A DNA stretch of 64,000 nucleotides from Undibacterium sp. KW1 (GCF_009937955.1 NZ_AP018439.1:2976001-3040000), one strand, 5' to 3'. Positions 46,423 through 55,995 are shown, counted from the stretch's first letter. Notes: generated by a model not told the origin, from the letters alone. Made by a program: numbers and translations.

Positions 46423-49287
46423 TTATTTGGTCAGGACAAAGCCTTTGAGTTTGGAAAATGCCGTTTCCAGCAATGCTTTTTGTTGTGCATAGTGCTTGTC
46501 ATAGTAACCGACAGCAGGCGATGCACTGGCTGGACGACCTGCATAAGCAAGTTTTTGACCTTCTTCCAGGCTTTCAAAAATATTGTGCTGGATCTGGAAC
46601 CATGGTCCCTGATTTTGCGGCTCGTCTTGTGCCCAGACCAATTCCGCCATGTTCGGGAATTTTTTCAATTCTGCGGCAAAACTCTTATGCGGGAAAGGAT
46701 ACAGTTGTTCAACACGGATAATCGCTGTATCTGTCTGACCACGCTCTTTACGTGCATTGACCAGGTCGAAATACACTTTGCCAGAGCAAGCGACAACACG
46801 TTTGACTTTCTTCGCATCAATCTTTTCATCCACTTCACCGATAACGGTGTGGAAGCTACCCTTCGCCAGGTCAGACAAAGGTGAACCTGCATCCTTGTTA
46901 CGCAACAGGGACTTAGGTGTCATGATAACCAGAGGTTTGCGGAACATGCGTATCATCTGACGACGCAACAGATGGAAAATCTGCGCTGCAGTCGTAGGCT
47001 GTACCACTTGCATATTATTGTCAGCACACAGTTGCAGGAAGCGCTCAGGGCGTGCAGATGAATGCTCTGGACCCTGGCCTTCATAACCGTGTGGCAACAT
47101 CATGACCAGACCGGATGCGCGCCCCCATTTCACTTCACCAGAACTGATGAACTGATCGATAACAACCTGGGCACCATTGGCGAAATCACCGAATTGTGCT
47201 TCCCAGATAGTCAGGGTATTTGGCTCTGCTGTGGAGTAACCATATTCAAAGCCCAATACCGCTTCTTCAGACAACACGGAATCAATGACAGTGAATGGTG
47301 CCTGCTTGTCAGAAATGTTTTGCAGAGGGATATACGTACCCGCATCCCAGCGCTCACGGTTTTGATCATGCAAAACAGCGTGGCGGTGTACGAAAGTGCC
47401 GCGACCTGCATCCTGGCCGGTCAGACGGATGGCATAACCGGAAGAAACCAAGGATGCATAGGCCAGATGTTCGCCCATACCCCAGTCCAGGTTCATGTCA
47501 CCACGGCCCATGGCTGCACGGTCACCCAATACTTTTTCTACCAGGCTATGCGGCTTGAAGCCTTCAGGTACGACAGTGATACGTTCAGCCAGCCGTTTCA
47601 ATTCCGTGGATGGCACTGCTGTGTCAGCAGCATCTGTCCATTTACGGTTGAGGAAAGGAATCCAGTCAACAGCGTATTTGTTCTTGAAGTTGGAGATGAC
47701 AGGATCATGCGTGTGCTTGCCTGCATCCATGGCATCGCGGTAAGCCTTGACCATCTGATCGCCGCCATCCGCAGGGATAGTACCTTGCGCAGACAATTTG
47801 TCTGCATACATACGGCGCGTGCCTGGATGCTGACCAATCTTCTTGTACATCAAAGGCTGAGTCAGTGCAGGTGTATCTTGCTCGTTGTGACCCAATTTGC
47901 GGTAGCAGATGATATCAACGACAACGTCTTTCTTGAATTCCATACGGTAGTCCAGAGCGATTTGAGTCGCCAGGACAACGGCTTCAGGATCATCTGCATT
48001 GACGTGCAATACCGGTGCTTCGATCATTTTGACAACGTCGGAACAATACAGCGTAGAACGTGAATCGCGTGGATCAGAAGTCGTGAAACCGATCTGGTTA
48101 TTGATGACGATATGCACAGTACCACCTGTACCATAGCCGCGTGTTTGCGCCAGGTTCAGGGTTTCCATGACTACGCCCTGCCCTGCAAACGCGGCGTCAC
48201 CGTGTACCAGGATAGGCAAGACTTGTGAGCCATCTTTGTCACCGCGACGATCCATACGTGCTTTGACAGAGCCTTCAACCACTGGATTAACGATTTCCAG
48301 GTGGGAAGGGTTGAACGCGAGGGACAAGTGAACCGGGCCGCCTGGAGTCGAGATATCAGAGGAGAAGCCTTGATGGTATTTAACGTCACCAGCTGGCAAG
48401 TCATCACCATGTTTACCCTCAAACTCAGCAAACAGATCCTGAGGCATTTTGCCCAGGGTATTGACCAGTACGTTCAGACGGCCACGGTGGGCCATGCCGA
48501 TAACGATTTCTTCTACACCGCGCTCACCGGCGCGCTGGATAGTTTCATCCATGGAGGCGATAAAGCTTTCGCCGCCTTCCAGGGAGAAGCGCTTTTGACC
48601 AACGTATTTGGTATGCAGATAACGTTCCAGGCCTTCAGCCGCAGTCAGGCGATCGAGGATGTGCTTTTTCTTTTCAGGAGAGAAAGATGGTGTGGAGCGT
48701 ATTGCTTCCAGCTTTTGTTGCAACCAACGTTTTTCTGTCGGGTCGCTGATGTACATGAACTCAGCGCCGATGGAGCGGCAATAAGTGTCACGCAGGGCAT
48801 TCAAAAGGTCGCGCAATGATGCTGTTTCTGGCCCGAAATAGGTATTGCTGATATTGAACTGTATGTCCATATCGGCATCGGTAAAGCCATAGAAGCTTGG
48901 TTCCAGTTCTGGAATACTTGGACGTTCCTGGCGTTGCAGCGGGTCCAGATTGGCCCAGTGGCTGCCGAGGAAACGGTAAGCGGCGATCAGTTGCTGGGCA
49001 GCGACGCGTTTGCGTCCCATTTCAGCATCAGCAGTCGCATTGACTGTGCGTATCGGACCTTGTTTGGCACGTTCGGCAAACGATGCAATAACAGGTGCGT
49101 GGGCGACGTCTGGCTTGGCAGAGCCATCGACAGCAGGCACATTTTGCATGGCGTCGAAATACGCGCGCCAATTATCAGGAACAGAACCGGGATTATTCAG
49201 GTACGCCTCATACAGTTCTTCTACATACGGCGCATTGCCGCCGAACAAGTACGAGTTAGCGTTATATTGTTGCATCATCTTGCTCAC
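46423..49287 (-). CDS. sucA: 2-Oxoglutarate dehydrogenase E1
   Basis: A 954-residue thiamine-diphosphate enzyme decarboxylating 2-oxoglutarate and succinylating E2. The N-terminus NANSYLFGGNAPYVEELYEAY matches the family's E2-binding segment. Further blocks are GMAHRGRLNVL, HGDAAFAGQGVVMETLN, and the thiamine site with NNQIGFTT. The C-terminal YPFPHKSFAAELKKFPN and WAQDEPQNQGPW are intact. Length is normal (about 950). It is the first gene of its operon, and the 313-base gap upstream holds the gltA terminator and a long imperfect inverted repeat. Confidence 0.97.
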   Translation of the reverse strand: MSKMMQQYNANSYLFGGNAPYVEELYEAYLNNPGSVPDNWRAYFDAMQNVPAVDGSAKPDVAHAPVIASFAERAKQGPIRTVNATADAEMGRKRVAAQQLIAAYRFLGSHWANLDPLQRQERPSIPELEPSFYGFTDADMDIQFNISNTYFGPETASLRDLLNALRDTYCRSIGAEFMYISDPTEKRWLQQKLEAIRSTPSFSPEKKKHILDRLTAAEGLERYLHTKYVGQKRFSLEGGESFIASMDETIQRAGERGVEEIVIGMAHRGRLNVLVNTLGKMPQDLFAEFEGKHGDDLPAGDVKYHQGFSSDISTPGGPVHLSLAFNPSHLEIVNPVVEGSVKARMDRRGDKDGSQVLPILVHGDAAFAGQGVVMETLNLAQTRGYGTGGTVHIVINNQIGFTTSDPRDSRSTLYCSDVVKMIEAPVLHVNADDPEAVVLATQIALDYRMEFKKDVVVDIICYRKLGHNEQDTPALTQPLMYKKIGQHPGTRRMYADKLSAQGTIPADGGDQMVKAYRDAMDAGKHTHDPVISNFKNKYAVDWIPFLNRKWTDAADTAVPSTELKRLAERITVVPEGFKPHSLVEKVLGDRAAMGRGDMNLDWGMGEHLAYASLVSSGYAIRLTGQDAGRGTFVHRHAVLHDQNRERWDAGTYIPLQNISDKQAPFTVIDSVLSEEAVLGFEYGYSTAEPNTLTIWEAQFGDFANGAQVVIDQFISSGEVKWGRASGLVMMLPHGYEGQGPEHSSARPERFLQLCADNNMQVVQPTTAAQIFHLLRRQMIRMFRKPLVIMTPKSLLRNKDAGSPLSDLAKGSFHTVIGEVDEKIDAKKVKRVVACSGKVYFDLVNARKERGQTDTAIIRVEQLYPFPHKSFAAELKKFPNMAELVWAQDEPQNQGPWFQIQHNIFESLEEGQKLAYAGRPASASPAVGYYDKHYAQQKALLETAFSKLKGFVLTK

Positions 49288-49403
49288 CTTTCTTCGCGTT
49301 TCGCGAGATTAGCGGGTTAATCTAACCTTCCGCGACACGGCCTGACCGGTTAGCGGATTGCACATCAAGTTGTGGGGAAGGGCTTAATTCAATCTATCCT
49401 CGT

Positions 49404-49450
49404 GATTAAATCAAAAAGCATGTCATTTAAATATGTTTTTTGATTAAATC
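49404..49450. promoter_or_regulatory. Imperfect 18-base inverted repeat upstream of sucA
   Basis: GATTAAATCAAAAAGCAT (49,404-49,421) pairs with ATGTTTTTTGATTAAATC (49,433-49,450) with two mismatches and an 11-base spacer. TGATTAAATC is also a direct repeat. It lies 117-163 bases upstream of the sucA start and is a candidate operator for the oxoglutarate dehydrogenase operon. Confidence 0.45.
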
Positions 49451-49510
49451 GCGAAAGTTATTCCTAAAAATCACTTTCGTGGCGAAGCATAGCATAATTA
49501 CTGAAGAAAA

Positions 49511-49539
49511 AAAAAGCGAGTCGTAAAGACTCGCTTTTT
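49511..49539 (-). terminator. Rho-independent terminator after gltA
   Basis: The stem AAAAAGCGAGTC/GACTCGCTTTTT has a GTAAA loop, 62 bases downstream of the gltA stop on the minus strand, followed by an uninterrupted T-run. It closes the sdh-gltA operon. Confidence 0.9.
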
Positions 49540-49600
49540 ACAACAACATAAAATGACTAAAGATTAACGTTAAATCAAGGTTTTGAATTAATGCTTCGAA

Positions 49601-50905
49601 TTAACGCTTATCTATAGCTGGCACATCACGTTTGGCCGCGCCAACAAACAACTGACGTGGGCGACCGATTTTTTGCTCAGGATCAGAAATCATTTCTTTC
49701 CACTGAGCGATCCAGCCTACTGTACGCGCCAAGGCAAAGATACCGGTGAACAATGCAGTTGGGATGCCCAGTGCACGTTGTACGATACCAGAGTAGAAAT
49801 CGACGTTAGGATACAGTTTGCGGCTGACGAAGTACTCGTCTTCCAGAGCGATTTTTTCCAGTGCCATGGCCAGCTTGAACAGTGGATCATCTTGCAGACC
49901 TAGTTCTTGCAGCACTTCATAGCAAGTTTCACGCATCAGTTTGGCACGTGGGTCATAGTTTTTGTAAACACGGTGACCAAAGCCCATCAGCTTGACACCA
50001 GAATTTTTGTCTTTGACCTGAGCGATGAACTCAGGAATATTATCGACGCTGCCGATTTCTTCCAGCATGCTCAATGCAGCTTCATTTGCACCGCCGTGGG
50101 CAGGGCCCCACAGGCAAGCGATACCAGCAGCGATACAGGCAAATGGATTGGCACCAGAAGAACCTGCCAGACGGACCGTCGATGTAGAAGCATTTTGCTC
50201 GTGATCTGCGTGCAGGATCAGGATACGATCCAGAGCGCGCACCAGCACTTCATTGGTTTTGTATGGCTCACATGGTGTAGAGAACATCATGTGCATGAAG
50301 TTCGCGCTATAAGACAAGTCATTGCGTGGATACACGAAAGGCTGGCCGATGGAATATTTGTACGCCATAGCAACCAGTGTAGGCATCTTGGCGATCAGGC
50401 GGATAGCTGACACTTCGCGGTGATGCGGGTCATTAATATCCAGCGAATCATGGTAGAAGGATGCCAATGCACCTACTGTACCAACCAATACCGACATAGG
50501 ATGCGCATCACGGCGGAAGCCGCGGAAGAAGAATTGCATCTGCTCGTGCACCATGGTGTGATTGGTGACAGTCGCTACAAATTCTTTCTTCTGGTCTGCA
50601 TTAGGCAATTCGCCATTCAGCAACAGGTAGCAGGTTTCCAGGAAGTCGCCACCATTGACTGCCAGTTGCTCGATAGGATAGCCGCGGTACAGCAGCTCGC
50701 CTTTGTCGCCATCGATGTAAGTAATGGAAGAATTACAGGCTGCCGTGGACATGAAACCTGGATCATAGGTGAACATGCCGGTAGAACCATACAATTTACG
50801 GATGTCGATGACATCGGGACCAATAGAGCCCTTGTAAATCGGCATTTCCAGGGCTGGTGAGCCATCGGAGAATGATAGGGTGGCTTTTGTTTCAGAATTT
50901 GTCAT
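49601..50905 (-). CDS. gltA: Citrate synthase
   Basis: A 434-residue type II (hexameric, Gram-negative-type) citrate synthase. Visible active-site blocks are [23 protein letters not shown] and [14 protein letters not shown], which contain the catalytic histidines; the catalytic aspartate lies further on. The first 60 residues contain the N-terminal beta domain with SFDSGFM-like [19 protein letters not shown]. It is the last gene of sdhCDAB-sdhE-gltA and is followed by a strong terminator. Confidence 0.97.
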   Translation of the reverse strand: MTNSETKATLSFSDGSPALEMPIYKGSIGPDVIDIRKLYGSTGMFTYDPGFMSTAACNSSITYIDGDKGELLYRGYPIEQLAVNGGDFLETCYLLLNGELPNADQKKEFVATVTNHTMVHEQMQFFFRGFRRDAHPMSVLVGTVGALASFYHDSLDINDPHHREVSAIRLIAKMPTLVAMAYKYSIGQPFVYPRNDLSYSANFMHMMFSTPCEPYKTNEVLVRALDRILILHADHEQNASTSTVRLAGSSGANPFACIAAGIACLWGPAHGGANEAALSMLEEIGSVDNIPEFIAQVKDKNSGVKLMGFGHRVYKNYDPRAKLMRETCYEVLQELGLQDDPLFKLAMALEKIALEDEYFVSRKLYPNVDFYSGIVQRALGIPTALFTGIFALARTVGWIAQWKEMISDPEQKIGRPRQLFVGAAKRDVPAIDKR

Positions 50906-50966
50906 GGCTCTTCCTTCAGATAAGAGGTGAGTCGTTAATCAAAAAAACACAAGAAATCAAATTGAC

Positions 50967-51248
50967 TTACGCCGTTTGCAGGCGCAGCAATAATGCATGT
51001 ACATGAGGCAGATCGACTTCGGCTTCCGGTTTTGTCTTGGCCATGATCAGATCCATTAATGTATTGTCCGGCAACTCCATCAGGCGGCTGAAGGCATCCA
51101 CTTCCTCATCTGTCAGGGATTCTTCATTGGCGTCAAGAAAACGTGTCAAGATCAGATCGTTTTCCAGCAAACCGCGCCTTGCCCGCCACCGCAGCCTTGC
51201 CCGCTTTACCGGGTCGCTTTGATGGGATATAGCTTGTGACTCAGACAT
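50967..51248 (-). CDS. sdhE: Succinate dehydrogenase assembly factor SdhE
   Basis: A 93-residue SdhE/SDHAF2 protein that promotes covalent FAD attachment to SdhA. The conserved RGLLEND segment (with RRG at about residues 24-26) and EEVDAFSRLMELPDNTLMDL are present. It lies between sdhB and gltA, as in many proteobacteria. Two hairpins occupy the gap between sdhB and this gene, which may lower its expression relative to the enzyme subunits. Confidence 0.94.
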   Translation of the reverse strand: MSESQAISHQSDPVKRARLRWRARRGLLENDLILTRFLDANEESLTDEEVDAFSRLMELPDNTLMDLIMAKTKPEAEVDLPHVHALLLRLQTA

Positions 51249-51270
51249 AATTAATTCTCTTCCATACTGA

Positions 51271-51343
51271 CTATTTCATGCGGCTCTCAGCTCGCCTGGA
51301 AAACCGCATGAAATAGCAGCGATACCCCTGAGGAGCATCGCTG
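51271..51343 (-). repeat. Two tandem hairpins between sdhB and sdhE
   Basis: CTATTTCATGCGG (51,271-51,283) pairs perfectly with CCGCATGAAATAG (51,304-51,316). Directly next to it, CAGCGAT (51,317-51,323) pairs with ATCGCTG (51,337-51,343). Neither has a T-run. They probably act in mRNA processing or partial attenuation inside the sdh operon. Confidence 0.65.
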
Positions 51344-51355
51344 ACGAACAACAAC

Positions 51356-52066
51356 TTAGACCGCGCGACGGACCATGAGTTCTTTAATCTTACCGATAGC
51401 ACGGGTAGGATTCAGACCTTTAGGACAGACATCCACGCAATTCATGATCGTGTGGCAACGGAACAAGCGATAAGGATCTTCCAGATTATCAAGACGTTCG
51501 CCAGTTGCCTGATCACGTGAATCGGCAATAAAGCGATAAGCCTGCAGCAAACCTGCCGGACCGACGAATTTATCAGGATTCCACCAGAAAGATGGGCATG
51601 AAGTCGAGCAGCATGCGCACAGAATGCACTCATACAGACCATCAAGCTCTTCACGTTCGGCAGGAGACTGCAGGCGTTCTTTTTCCGGAGGAATGGAATC
51701 ATTCATCAGGTAAGGCTTGATCGAATTGTATTGCTTGAAGAATTGCGTCATATCCACGATCAAGTCGCGAATAACAGGCAAGCCTGGCAAAGGGCGCAAG
51801 ACGATGGGCTCAGTCAATTCATTCAGATTGGTGGTGCAAGCCAGACCATTTTTGCCATTGATGTTCATTGCATCAGAACCACACACACCTTCACGGCATG
51901 AGCGGCGCAGCGCAAGAGAATCATCAACATCAGACTTGATGCGTTGCAAGGCATCCAACAACATCTTGTCAGTGTCTTGCAACTCAACGGTCAAGTCCTG
52001 CATGTAAGGCTTGGCGTCCTTGTCCGGATCGTAGCGATAGATTTTAAATTTCAGTGTACGTGCCAT
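51356..52066 (-). CDS. sdhB: Succinate dehydrogenase iron-sulfur subunit
   Basis: A 236-residue subunit of complex II with three iron-sulfur clusters. The [2Fe-2S] ligands are in [21 protein letters not shown], the [4Fe-4S] and [3Fe-4S] ligands in [12 protein letters not shown] and [17 protein letters not shown]. It is 12 bases after sdhA. Length and motifs are normal. Confidence 0.97.
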   Translation of the reverse strand: MARTLKFKIYRYDPDKDAKPYMQDLTVELQDTDKMLLDALQRIKSDVDDSLALRRSCREGVCGSDAMNINGKNGLACTTNLNELTEPIVLRPLPGLPVIRDLIVDMTQFFKQYNSIKPYLMNDSIPPEKERLQSPAEREELDGLYECILCACCSTSCPSFWWNPDKFVGPAGLLQAYRFIADSRDQATGERLDNLEDPYRLFRCHTIMNCVDVCPKGLNPTRAIGKIKELMVRRAV

Positions 52067-52078
52067 ATCGGTATCTCT

Positions 52079-53854
52079 TTAGAATGTACGGGCTTTAGGC
52101 TTGAAGGTTTCTACAGTCAGTGGTTTGGTCACGACTGGCTTGTAGTCGAGGCGATTGCCTTCGGAATACCACAAGGTATGCTTCATCCAGTTCACGTCGT
52201 CGCGCTGTTCGTAATCGCGGTGCGCATGTGCGCCTCGGGATTCTTTACGGGCGGCAGCGGATGTGATCGTTGCCTTGGCTGTTTCGATCAGATTATCCAG
52301 TTCCAGTGCTTCTACACGGGCAGTATTGAAGACCTTGGATTTATCCTTGAAAGAAACATGCTTGCGACGCTCATCAAGCTCCATAATTTTCTTGTAGCCG
52401 GTTTGCAGCAATTCATCAGTACGGAACACGCCGCAGTACTGCTGCATGGTGCCGCGAATCGCATTGGCAACATCTTGCACGCGCTCGGAACCCGTACTGG
52501 TTTCCAGCTTGGACAAACGTGACAGCGCCAGATCAGCTGCATCAGCAGGCAAATCTTTATTGCTGCGAGCCTTGAGGTTACTTGCAACCACATGATTACC
52601 CGCTGCACGGCCAAACACCAGCAAATCAAGCAGGGAGTTCGTACCCAGACGGTTTGCACCATGCACAGATACACAGGCACATTCACCAATTGCATACAGG
52701 CCATTGACGATTTCGCTGCCACCGTTTTTCGGAGCAACTACCTGACCATAGATATTGGTCGGGATACCGCCCATCTGATAGTGGATCGTAGGAACGACAG
52801 GAATCGGTTCCTTGGTTGCATCCACATTGGCAAACTTGTGCGCAATTTCCAGAATCGATGGCAAACGTTTTTGAATGGTGTCAGCACCGATATGACGCAG
52901 GTCCAGCATGACGTGATCTTTATTCGGACCACAGCCACGGCCTTCCTTAATTTCCTGATCCATGGAACGGGAAACAAAGTCGCGTGGGGCCAGATCTTTC
53001 AGTGTAGGCGCATAACGCTCCATGAAGCGCTCGCCCTGGCTATTCACCAAAATACCGCCCTCACCTCGCACACCCTCAGTAATCAGGACACCAGCACCGG
53101 CAACACCGGTCGGGTGGAATTGCCAGAACTCCATATCTTCGAGTGGCAAACCAGCGCGAGCAGCCATACCCATACCGTCACCGGTATTGATAAATGCATT
53201 AGTAGAAGCAGCCCAGATACGACCAGCGCCGCCAGTTGCAAATATCGTGGTTTTGGCTTCCAGCATCATGACTTCGCCAGTTTCCATCTCCAGCGCGACA
53301 ACGCCCAACACATCACCTTCTGCATCACGGATCAGGTCGATTGCCATCCACTCAACAAAGAAATGGGTACGTGCGCGGACGTTACGTTGATATAAAGTAT
53401 GCAGCAAGGCATGACCGGTACGGTCAGCTGCAGCACAGGCACGCTGCACTGGTTTTTCACCAAAATTGGCAGTGTGGCCACCAAAAGGACGCTGATAAAT
53501 CGTGCCATCCGCATTACGGTCAAAAGGCATACCGAAATGTTCAAGCTCATACACGACCTTTGGTGCTTCACGGCACATGAATTCGATCGCATCCTGGTCA
53601 CCCAGGTAATCAGAACCCTTGACCGTGTCAAACATATGCCAGTACCAGTTGTCTTCGGACATATTGCCCAGGGAAGCACCAATACCGCCCTGCGCAGCCA
53701 CCGTATGAGAACGGGTAGGAAATACTTTAGACAGTACGGCAACATTCAGACCAGCTTCTGCCAATTGCAGCGAAGCGCGCATGCCGGAGCCACCGGCACC
53801 AACGATGACCGCATCAAAACGGCGGCTTGGGATTGTGGATTTAATTGCAGCCAC
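52079..53854 (-). CDS. sdhA: Succinate dehydrogenase flavoprotein subunit
   Basis: A 591-residue FAD subunit oxidising succinate to fumarate. The start is GTG at 53,854, with GGAG about ten bases upstream, giving the usual N-terminus [18 protein letters not shown]. The longer open frame to 53,908 overlaps sdhD and was not used. The FAD loop [14 protein letters not shown], the flavinylated histidine in [12 protein letters not shown], and QFHPTG and [15 protein letters not shown] are visible. It lies two bases after sdhD. Confidence 0.97.
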   Translation of the reverse strand: MAAIKSTIPSRRFDAVIVGAGGSGMRASLQLAEAGLNVAVLSKVFPTRSHTVAAQGGIGASLGNMSEDNWYWHMFDTVKGSDYLGDQDAIEFMCREAPKVVYELEHFGMPFDRNADGTIYQRPFGGHTANFGEKPVQRACAAADRTGHALLHTLYQRNVRARTHFFVEWMAIDLIRDAEGDVLGVVALEMETGEVMMLEAKTTIFATGGAGRIWAASTNAFINTGDGMGMAARAGLPLEDMEFWQFHPTGVAGAGVLITEGVRGEGGILVNSQGERFMERYAPTLKDLAPRDFVSRSMDQEIKEGRGCGPNKDHVMLDLRHIGADTIQKRLPSILEIAHKFANVDATKEPIPVVPTIHYQMGGIPTNIYGQVVAPKNGGSEIVNGLYAIGECACVSVHGANRLGTNSLLDLLVFGRAAGNHVVASNLKARSNKDLPADAADLALSRLSKLETSTGSERVQDVANAIRGTMQQYCGVFRTDELLQTGYKKIMELDERRKHVSFKDKSKVFNTARVEALELDNLIETAKATITSAAARKESRGAHAHRDYEQRDDVNWMKHTLWYSEGNRLDYKPVVTKPLTVETFKPKARTF

Positions 53855-53856
53855 TT

Positions 53857-54225
53857 TTATACTCTCCACAAAATCTGTGCAGCATAGCCAGCACAAGCAA
53901 TCAGCCACAGAATAGTGGCAACTTGAAATACCAGACGAACAAATACGTTGTGCGTCACATAATCCATCCAGATATCACGCATACCAACCCAGGCGTGATA
54001 CAGCAGGCAGATGACAACAGAGAAAGTCGCCAGCTTGAACCATTGCATGGCAAATATGCCAGCCCAGGCAGCCTGATTGAAGTTTTTGCCCGTCAAAAAC
54101 AAACCCAGCAAAATGACGGTGTACGTTGCCATGACGATGGCAGTAACACGCTGCGCCAGCCAGTCACGCAAACCGTAACTTGCTCCCACGACCAGGCGCT
54201 TTGGTCCAATATTATTATTTGCCAT
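53857..54225 (-). CDS. sdhD: Succinate dehydrogenase membrane anchor SdhD
   Basis: A 122-residue hydrophobic subunit with three membrane helices and the haem/quinone-site pattern [15 protein letters not shown] (a histidine three residues before the G). The start ATG at 54,225 follows the sdhC stop by two bases; the longer frame to 54,390 lies inside sdhC and was rejected. The N-terminus [17 protein letters not shown] is typical of beta-proteobacterial SdhD. Confidence 0.93.
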   Translation of the reverse strand: MANNNIGPKRLVVGASYGLRDWLAQRVTAIVMATYTVILLGLFLTGKNFNQAAWAGIFAMQWFKLATFSVVICLLYHAWVGMRDIWMDYVTHNVFVRLVFQVATILWLIACAGYAAQILWRV

Positions 54226-54227
54226 TT

Positions 54228-54635
54228 TTAAAATACTCCGAACAGTTTCATGGCTACCAATGCTGCCAGCACAAGACTGATCGCCAACACACTCACCGCT
54301 GACTGACGTGCACTGTCCTTGTCGAGACCGTAGTGCAAATCCATCAGCAAGTGGCGGATACCAGCGCAGAAATGGTGCAGATAAGCCCACGACAAAGCCA
54401 GGATGATCAGCTTGACGAAAACACCAGATGCCAATGCCTGCAATTCGGCAAATGTTGCTTCTGATGTCAAACTCTTATCGAGCAGATACAAGATGAATGG
54501 CAACAACAAGAACATCAGCATTCCACTTGCCCGGTGCAAGATGGAAACAAAGCCTGCCAGCGGCAACCGGTAACCGGTTGCATCTATCAAGCGCATTACA
54601 CCAAAGCGTGGCTTGGTTCTTACAACTTCAGACAT
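54228..54635 (-). CDS. sdhC: Succinate dehydrogenase cytochrome b subunit SdhC
   Basis: A 135-residue cytochrome b556 subunit. The N-terminal RTKPRFGVMRL is followed by SILHRASGMLMFLLLPF and the haem-ligand region HHFCAGIRHLLMDLHYGLD. I chose the ATG at 54,635, with GGGGAGA before it; a second ATG five codons upstream has no such site. It is the first gene of sdhCDAB-sdhE-gltA. Confidence 0.95.
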   Translation of the reverse strand: MSEVVRTKPRFGVMRLIDATGYRLPLAGFVSILHRASGMLMFLLLPFILYLLDKSLTSEATFAELQALASGVFVKLIILALSWAYLHHFCAGIRHLLMDLHYGLDKDSARQSAVSVLAISLVLAALVAMKLFGVF

Positions 54636-54689
54636 AAATAATCTCCCCATTAACTAGTCTGTACATAAACCTTGCAATTTTCGCTCATT

Positions 54690-54706
54690 TTGGTGCATTG
54701 CACCAA
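54690..54706. promoter_or_regulatory. Palindrome TTGGTGCATTGCACCAA upstream of sdhC
   Basis: The arms TTGGTGCA and TGCACCAA are perfect inverted repeats around one T. The site lies 55-71 bases before the sdhC start, a typical operator distance. It does not resemble the palindrome at mdh, so if it is an operator it binds a different protein. It could also be a short leader hairpin. Confidence 0.4.
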
Positions 54707-54836
54707 CAAAAATCATCACGATTAACAAAATATCGCTATCTTAAACCTAAAGCTGTGTACACGCAGAGCCAGCGAAATTGCAGATCACGAGACTTTTCAC
54801 ATCCAAAAACCACAGCAAATCAAATACCTGATTGAT

Positions 54837-55640
54837 TTAGCTCAATTCATTTCTGTAGTGATGATTCATCGTCAGATATAAACCACGGCGCAACTCAACC
54901 GGCTTGTCGCCATAAGTAAAAGAAACACGCTCCACATTGAGCAAAGGCGTGCCAGCATCAACGTTCAGCAAACCGGCTATCGCTGCATCTGCGCAAACTG
55001 CCCGGATTTGCTCGGAAGCCCGTATCATGTGCGTGCCAAATTCAGTTTCAAATAAACCGTACATAGGCCCCTTGTATTCATTCAGACGCTCAGCCGTCAG
55101 ACCTTTGAAGATGGAGCCGGGCAACCACAGGTCATCAAGAATAGTGGGGACACCAGAAAAAGATTGAACACGCCGAATAAAAACGACGGAATCACCAGAT
55201 TTGATATCGAGCAAACGCGCCACTTCTGCCGGTGCACGCATACGCTTTACTTCAATGATGCGATTCTCCGGATAATGTGGCACACCCTCATCAGGCGCCA
55301 AACGCAAGAAGCGAAACTGGGAACGCGCCTCATGGTGGGTGGCGACAAAAGTACCCTTACCCTGCCGACGCACCACCAGGTTTTCAGCCGACAACTCATC
55401 AATCGCCTTGCGCACCGTACCCTGACTGACCTTGAAGCGACTGGCCAACTCCATCTCACTGGGGATCAACTCGCCCGGTTTCCATTCGCCAGATTGCAGG
55501 CTCTGGGTAATCAGTGCCTTGATCTGTTGATATAATGGACTAAAGGTGGGAGAAGCACTCAAAGACGATGCACCGACGCCAGCACCTGGAGTAACCGGGG
55601 TAGCAATCGGATTATTTGCGGTTGGTATGATAGCGTTCAT
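54837..55640 (-). CDS. GntR/HutC-family transcription regulator with UTRA domain
   Basis: A 267-residue regulator from the ATG at 55,640; the frame opens further upstream, but that part would overlap the promoter region. The winged-helix DNA-binding domain occupies about residues 30-100 (LYQQIKALITQSLQSGEW, LIPSEMELASRFKVSQGTV and VRRQGKGTF). A ligand-binding UTRA domain follows, with SVVFIRRVQSFSGVPTILDD and GLYLTMNHHYRNEL. It lies between the sdh operon and mdh, and the perfect palindrome at 55,696 is just upstream of its start. It is therefore a candidate autoregulated controller of TCA-cycle genes. The ligand is unknown; a TCA intermediate or related acid is plausible. Confidence 0.85.
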   Translation of the reverse strand: MNAIIPTANNPIATPVTPGAGVGASSLSASPTFSPLYQQIKALITQSLQSGEWKPGELIPSEMELASRFKVSQGTVRKAIDELSAENLVVRRQGKGTFVATHHEARSQFRFLRLAPDEGVPHYPENRIIEVKRMRAPAEVARLLDIKSGDSVVFIRRVQSFSGVPTILDDLWLPGSIFKGLTAERLNEYKGPMYGLFETEFGTHMIRASEQIRAVCADAAIAGLLNVDAGTPLLNVERVSFTYGDKPVELRRGLYLTMNHHYRNELS

Positions 55641-55695
55641 AGACTGCAATTTCACCACAAAACTACCCAGCACGTCCAGAACAAAAACTAAGTGA

Positions 55696-55715
55696 TATGT
55701 CTTATATAAGACATA
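55696..55715. promoter_or_regulatory. Perfect 20-bp palindrome, GntR-type operator
   Basis: TATGTCTTATATAAGACATA is its own reverse complement. The GT and AC positions fit the common pattern of GntR-family operators. It lies 56 bases upstream of the gntR start and 9 bases before the -35 box of the mdh promoter on the other strand. It is well placed to control both genes. Confidence 0.65.
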
Positions 55716-55724
55716 AGATATTGA

Positions 55725-55753
55725 TTGACACTTAGCCCCGCACGACCTACACT
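55725..55753 (+). promoter_or_regulatory. Strong sigma-70 promoter for mdh
   Basis: TTGACA (55,725-55,730) is followed after exactly 17 bases by TACACT (55,748-55,753). The -35 is perfect and the -10 differs from consensus at two positions. Transcription would begin near 55,760, giving an mdh leader of about 235 bases. Confidence 0.7.
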
Positions 55754-55764
55754 CCCGTACAAAC

Positions 55765-55801
55765 AATAGTTGAAGTCTGCATCGGGCCGCCCTCAACTAT
55801 T
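55765..55801 (+). ncRNA. 5' leader hairpin of mdh transcript
   Basis: AATAGTTGA (55,765-55,773) pairs perfectly with TCAACTATT (55,793-55,801) across a 19-base loop. With the predicted promoter it would sit at the extreme 5' end of the mRNA. Such terminal stems often protect mRNA from decay; a regulatory leader is possible. Confidence 0.45.
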
Positions 55802-55867
55802 AATCTGTCACAAAGCAGTCACACCAAGCAATATAGTTCGAACGCTTTCAATGTAAAGGACGAAAAC

Positions 55868-55891
55868 ATGTTTGCAGCGGATTTTGGCTGA
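55868..55891 (+). other. Possible seven-codon leader ORF before mdh
   Basis: ATG with AAAGGA seven bases upstream opens a frame of seven codons (MFAADFG) and a TGA, about 105 bases before mdh. A good ribosome binding site on such a short frame suggests a leader peptide, but it could be chance. Confidence 0.35.
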
Positions 55892-55995
55892 CTGACAGCG
55901 CTTTCAACGGTATCATTAAGTGTTTTACATAGCGTCGGCTTATCAGTCGCTGCAATTGTTTGAACATCGTTTTCACACCACTTCGGAGATGCATC

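Larger units (their letters stand above)
49288..49600. other. Intergenic region gltA-sucA
   Basis: A 313-base gap with no gene. It carries the gltA terminator at its right end (49,511-49,539) and an AT-rich inverted repeat (49,404-49,450). A second, shorter inverted repeat CGAAAGT/ACTTTCG lies at 49,452-49,479. The sucA promoter must lie here. Confidence 0.65.
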
